DNA of 64,000 nucleotides from Aliirhizobium smilacinae (GTDB taxonomy: Bacteria; Pseudomonadota; Alphaproteobacteria; Rhizobiales; Rhizobiaceae), in contig NZ_VDMN01000003.1 of assembly GCF_006335145.1 (NCBI RefSeq), forward strand, positions 434,001 to 498,000, given 5' to 3'. The notes beneath the pieces are model-generated. The model saw only the letters and a list, made by a program, of their open reading frames with translations, searched no databases and had not been told where the DNA came from. The position numbers and the translations under genes were made by a program. Every line of letters begins with the position of its first letter. Position 1 is the first letter of the stretch. Of the stretch, positions 60,684 through 64,000 are shown piece by piece.

Positions 60684-63038
60684 TCAGAACTTCTTCGAAA
60701 TCGAGACTTTGAAGGTGCGGCCCGGCTCGGTGTAATAATCGGCGTTGCCGCTGACAGTATCCGGCGTGCTGACTGCATCCCAGTATTTCTTGTCGAAAAC
60801 GTTGAAGACGCCCGCCTGAACCTTCAAGCCGGTGAGGTCGAACTCACCGACCTTTTCCGGCGTCCACCAGACAGTTGCATCGACGAGGCCATAACCGGGA
60901 GCCTTGAAATCGTTATCGTCGTCGGCAACCTTGCTATGCGCAGAGGCAAGCGTGAGCGAGAGATCTGAACCCCAAGTCTCAGTCGAATAGCCGACGCCAA
61001 GAATAGCGCGCCGTGGTGCAACCGAGTTCAGATAATCACCGGTTTCCGTGTCCTTGCCATAGGTCCAAGCGAAGGATCCCCAGGTGCGCCAGTTCTCCTG
61101 GAACTGCCACTGTCCGCCAAGTTCCACGCCGTAGATATGGACCTTGTTCCGGTTCTCGTAGCCGGTTACGCCACCGACAGGATATTCGCCACCAGGGGCT
61201 GCCAGTTCCACTGTATCGATGAAGTTGCGGTAGTAATTATTGAAGACTGTCGCCTGCAGGGCATAGTCGGTTGCCTGATACTTGGCGCCGATCTCGAAAC
61301 CGTTGCTGGTTTCGGTTTCCAACTCTGGATTGCCGATGCGTGCATAGGAGCCTGGTGCGCCGTAGTTCTGGTAAAGTTCCAGAACGTTCGGGGCACGGAA
61401 GCCGCGGGTATACTGAGCGAAAAGTTCGAGTTCCTGCGTCGCCTTCCAGGCGGCACGCAGCTTCGGCGAAATGCCGAAATCATCCGACTTCTGCAAATAG
61501 GCCGGATCGTAGTTAGGGCTCGCCTGGTATTCGGGCGTATCCTTCGGGTCGTAGCTGTACCAGTCCATGCGAACGCCGGGGGTGAGCGTCAGACGGTCAT
61601 CGAAGAACTTGATATCGTCTTCAACAAATGCGCCGAAGGTTACGCCATTGACATCGGCCATATCGGACGAGTTGGAATGCAGCATGCGGCACGTTTGTGG
61701 ACCCAGGCTCGTGCCAAAGATGGTCAACTGCGGAATAGTGGACCAGTCGACGTCTGGGCAATTATCCTCACCGGCCGAATACTGGTGTGTTTTCGTCCAA
61801 TAGAGATCGCCGCCAAAGCGGAAGTTATGGTCGAAACCGCCGAGTGTCGCCTCTTTGGAGGCGCTGCCGTTGATGCCGTAGGATGTTTGCTGCAACTTGT
61901 TGTCGCGAGTGTATATGCCTGTCGGGAAGCCATAAAGGAGGTCTTCGCCGCTCGGCGCGCCGCCAATGCTTGGAATGTCGGCGCGGCCATCTCTCAGGCG
62001 GAAGCCGTCCGTTGTGTTGCGGAGTTGTTCCTTCTGCCAGTATACGGTCACATTCGCCTGATCGACGATGTCCTCGTTTCCTGGAGAGATAAAGTCGTAA
62101 GAGCCGGATAGACGCTTACGATTGACGTCTTCTCCACTTCGCAGGCTCCCCTGCTCATAGTTCGTCAAGGTCGTTCCACGCTTGCTGTCGATATCTTTGT
62201 TGCGATCGAATACCTCGCCGGCCAGGCCGAAACGATGACCGCCTTCAAGATACTGATGAAACTTGACCAGGAGGTTGCGCTGCCAGAAGTCGGCTGGATC
62301 GGCATCGCCACGGGTGGTGTTATACCCGCCGACATCGCCATTCGTCTTGGTCTCGTGGCCCTTCTTGAACGAGCCTTGTACAAGCAGCCATGTATCGCCG
62401 GAACGGCCTGCAATCGCAGCATTGTTGCCGAAGCTGTCGTCGGTGCTATCGTAAGTGCTTTTCGTTAGCGCGCCAAAATTCTTGCCGCTGTCGATGATGT
62501 CTTCCGGATTGAGTGTCTTCAATTCTACAGTGCCGCCCAGCGCTCCACTGCCGAAGCGGCTGGAATCCGCGCCCTTGGTAATATCCACGGAGGACAGGCT
62601 GTCGAAATCAAAGGCTGTAATACCACCCTGGACACCACGCGGATCGACCAGCCAGGGCTGGCGGATGCCGTCGATCGTGGTCAGGATGCGATCATCCTGG
62701 AGGCCGCGGATGTTGATACTCTGATTGGCGCTATTGAAGTTCACGCCGGCATCAACGCGGCGGGCGAAGTCCTTAAAATCGGTGACCATCCGTTGCTGGA
62801 TGACCTGACGCTCGGTCGTCTGGGTAAGCGGAGATGCTGCCGGAACCTGCGAAGTGCGGCCGGCGCGCAGTTCGATCGGGGCGAGTTCGGTTGTTGTCCC
62901 GTTCTGTGTCTGCGCCTGCTGTGCTGGTGTGGCAGGTGTTGTCGCATTCTGCGCCTGAGCAGAGCCAGTCGCAGAAAACACCATGAAAAGAGCCGAGCCA
63001 GCGAAAAGATAACTCTGCCTTGAAATAATAGACCCCAT
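60684..63038 (-). CDS. TonB-dependent haem/haemoglobin-type receptor
   Basis: 784 residues from the ATG at 63038 (AAGGGGAATTTA upstream); a longer frame is less likely. Signal peptide, then a plug domain (QVIQQRMVTDFKDFARRVDAGVNF; QSINIRGLQDDRILTTIDGIRQPW; GALGGTVELKTLNPED), then a 22-strand barrel with FRAPNVLELYQNYGAPG near the FRAP/NPNL-type box, and a terminal aromatic residue (FKVSISKKF). The FRAP and NPEL segments are typical of haem and haemoglobin receptors such as ShmR. It would take up haem with TonB energy. No hmu genes follow in the window. Confidence 0.88.
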   Translation of the reverse strand: MGSIISRQSYLFAGSALFMVFSATGSAQAQNATTPATPAQQAQTQNGTTTELAPIELRAGRTSQVPAASPLTQTTERQVIQQRMVTDFKDFARRVDAGVNFNSANQSINIRGLQDDRILTTIDGIRQPWLVDPRGVQGGITAFDFDSLSSVDITKGADSSRFGSGALGGTVELKTLNPEDIIDSGKNFGALTKSTYDSTDDSFGNNAAIAGRSGDTWLLVQGSFKKGHETKTNGDVGGYNTTRGDADPADFWQRNLLVKFHQYLEGGHRFGLAGEVFDRNKDIDSKRGTTLTNYEQGSLRSGEDVNRKRLSGSYDFISPGNEDIVDQANVTVYWQKEQLRNTTDGFRLRDGRADIPSIGGAPSGEDLLYGFPTGIYTRDNKLQQTSYGINGSASKEATLGGFDHNFRFGGDLYWTKTHQYSAGEDNCPDVDWSTIPQLTIFGTSLGPQTCRMLHSNSSDMADVNGVTFGAFVEDDIKFFDDRLTLTPGVRMDWYSYDPKDTPEYQASPNYDPAYLQKSDDFGISPKLRAAWKATQELELFAQYTRGFRAPNVLELYQNYGAPGSYARIGNPELETETSNGFEIGAKYQATDYALQATVFNNYYRNFIDTVELAAPGGEYPVGGVTGYENRNKVHIYGVELGGQWQFQENWRTWGSFAWTYGKDTETGDYLNSVAPRRAILGVGYSTETWGSDLSLTLASAHSKVADDDNDFKAPGYGLVDATVWWTPEKVGEFDLTGLKVQAGVFNVFDKKYWDAVSTPDTVSGNADYYTEPGRTFKVSISKKF

Positions 63039-63166
63039 TAAATTCCCCTTAAAGGCATGCTTGATCGTCACGCGTCGAAGCCTGTCGGCGCATGTGGAGT
63101 TGAAAAAACTGTTTGATTTCCGCGAAAACGGAAGCCCCGCGAAATGTGTTAGAAATGTGCACAAAA

Positions 63167-63190
63167 ATAGTCAAGTTTGAATCTGACTAT
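63167..63190. promoter_or_regulatory. Inverted repeat in the TonB-receptor/fhs promoter gap
   Basis: ATAGTCA-N10-TGACTAT, perfect 7-bp arms in an AT-rich stretch, about 130 bases before the receptor gene start. Iron-responsive control (RirA, Irr or similar) would be expected for a haem receptor, but I cannot match this repeat to a published box. Confidence 0.4.
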
Positions 63191-63328
63191 TAAACTCAAG
63201 TTTGTGCGAGCTGGTTATCGGCTGTGGTATTTCAACAAATCGCGCAGGGATTTAGCTATGCAGGGCACCAGCGGTTGGTTATCTGATGTCTCAAGTATTT
63301 GCAGGAATTTACATACAGGAGGGCCGAC

Positions 63329-64000
63329 ATGGCGGATGTGAAGTCGGATATCGAGATTGCCCGAGCGGCGAAAAAACAGCCGATCTCGGCGATCGGCGAA
63401 AAGCTCGGCATTTCGGCCGATGATCTCATCCCATACGGTCATGACAAGGCGAAGATCGGTGCCGATTTTATCGCCTCCCTGCAGGGCAAACCGGACGGCA
63501 AGCTGATCCTCGTTACCGCGATCAATCCAACGCCGGCCGGCGAGGGGAAAACGACGACGACGGTGGGCCTCGGCGACGGGTTGAATCGGATTGGCAAAAA
63601 GGCTGTCATCTGCGTGCGCGAGCCATCGCTCGGACCCTGTTTTGGCACAAAGGGCGGTGCGGCCGGTGGTGGTTATGCTCAGGTCGTGCCGATGGAGGAT
63701 ATCAATCTTCACTTCACCGGTGATTTTCACGCGATCACCTCTGCGCATAACCTGCTCTCGGCAATGATCGACAATCACGTGTATTGGGGCAACGAACTCG
63801 ATATCGATATCCGTCGCATCACCTGGCGGCGGGTGATGGACATGAATGACCGGGCGCTGCGCGAGATCGTCATGTCGCTCGGCGGCGCGAAGAACGGTTT
63901 TCCGCGCGAGGGTGGTTTCGACATTACCGTCGCATCGGAAGTGATGGCGATCCTGTGTCTGGCCGAAAACCTCACCGATCTCGAACGGCGGCTCGGGCAG
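63329..64000 (+). CDS. fhs: Formate-tetrahydrofolate ligase (5' part)
   Basis: First 224 residues; the gene runs off the right edge. Starts at an ATG preceded by CAGGAGGG. Signatures include [23 protein letters not shown], the P-loop [63 protein letters not shown] and [11 protein letters not shown]. It makes 10-formyl-tetrahydrofolate from formate, ATP and tetrahydrofolate in one-carbon metabolism. The same start fits the whole family. Confidence 0.95.
   Translation, partial: MADVKSDIEIARAAKKQPISAIGEKLGISADDLIPYGHDKAKIGADFIASLQGKPDGKLILVTAINPTPAGEGKTTTTVGLGDGLNRIGKKAVICVREPSLGPCFGTKGGAAGGGYAQVVPMEDINLHFTGDFHAITSAHNLLSAMIDNHVYWGNELDIDIRRITWRRVMDMNDRALREIVMSLGGAKNGFPREGGFDITVASEVMAILCLAENLTDLERRLGQ

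Overview
The window looks like chromosomal DNA of an alphaproteobacterium of the Rhizobiaceae (Rhizobium/Neorhizobium/Agrobacterium/Sinorhizobium group). The signs are a NolR-like regulator, BacA, a choline importer of the ChoXWV type with matching ligand residues, the carboxyspermidine pair CASDH/CASDC, an HWE histidine kinase, a DUF982 protein, a Pap-Pit phosphate operon with a Pho box, an ECF42-type sigma factor with a DGPF partner, high G+C coding bias and RIME-like intergenic repeats. The family assignment is inference from gene content; the species is not resolved. I saw no rRNA, tRNA, CRISPR array, transposase or phage gene.

Left part (1-18.3 kb). The end of a Tad pilus locus (TadE fragment, TadG-like vWA protein) is followed by a GFA-family enzyme, a glutathione transferase, a ParDE-like toxin-antitoxin pair, the ECF42/YCII(DGPF) pair, an ABC exporter, a histidine kinase/response regulator pair, a malate:quinone oxidoreductase with a Tat-like leader, a three-gene siderophore/cobalamin-type ABC importer, an AHSA1 protein, a CPA1 antiporter and a membrane diguanylate cyclase.

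Middle (18.3-41.8 kb). This holds an LLM flavin monooxygenase, methionine aminopeptidase, an MFS carrier, BacA, VanZ-like and polysaccharide deacetylase proteins, a PagL-like outer-membrane barrel, YfgM-like protein plus Der GTPase, a glycosyltransferase, a membrane-anchored phosphatase, KDG kinase divergent from alpha-glucosidase, the spermidine branch CASDH/CASDC, an ArsR/AHSA1 operon with a perfect operator over the ArsR start codon, a second toxin-antitoxin pair, an alpha/beta hydrolase and adenine deaminase.

Right part (40.9-64 kb). A PLP dehydratase-like gene faces an Lrp regulator. They are followed by a Liv-type binding protein, the NolR-like regulator, a HugZ-like protein, the choline operon, an L,D-transpeptidase, several small Rhizobiales proteins, a NUDIX protein, the Pho-boxed pap-pit operon, thymidine kinase, pseudoazurin behind an FNR/NnrR-type box, an uncharacterised gene plus DUF2333 gene, a PAS protein with a LuxR-type regulator, a two-receiver diguanylate cyclase, a YqhA-family protein, a haem-type TonB receptor and the start of fhs.

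Most of the window is ordinary chromosomal housekeeping and transport. The most informative sequence signals are regulatory: the ArsR operator, the Pho box, the FNR-type box, the Lrp-side palindrome and a possible NolR site. The least understood genes are the 54.7-56.9 kb pair and a 28-residue membrane peptide ORF. I did not find convincing evidence for a wholly new multi-gene system.
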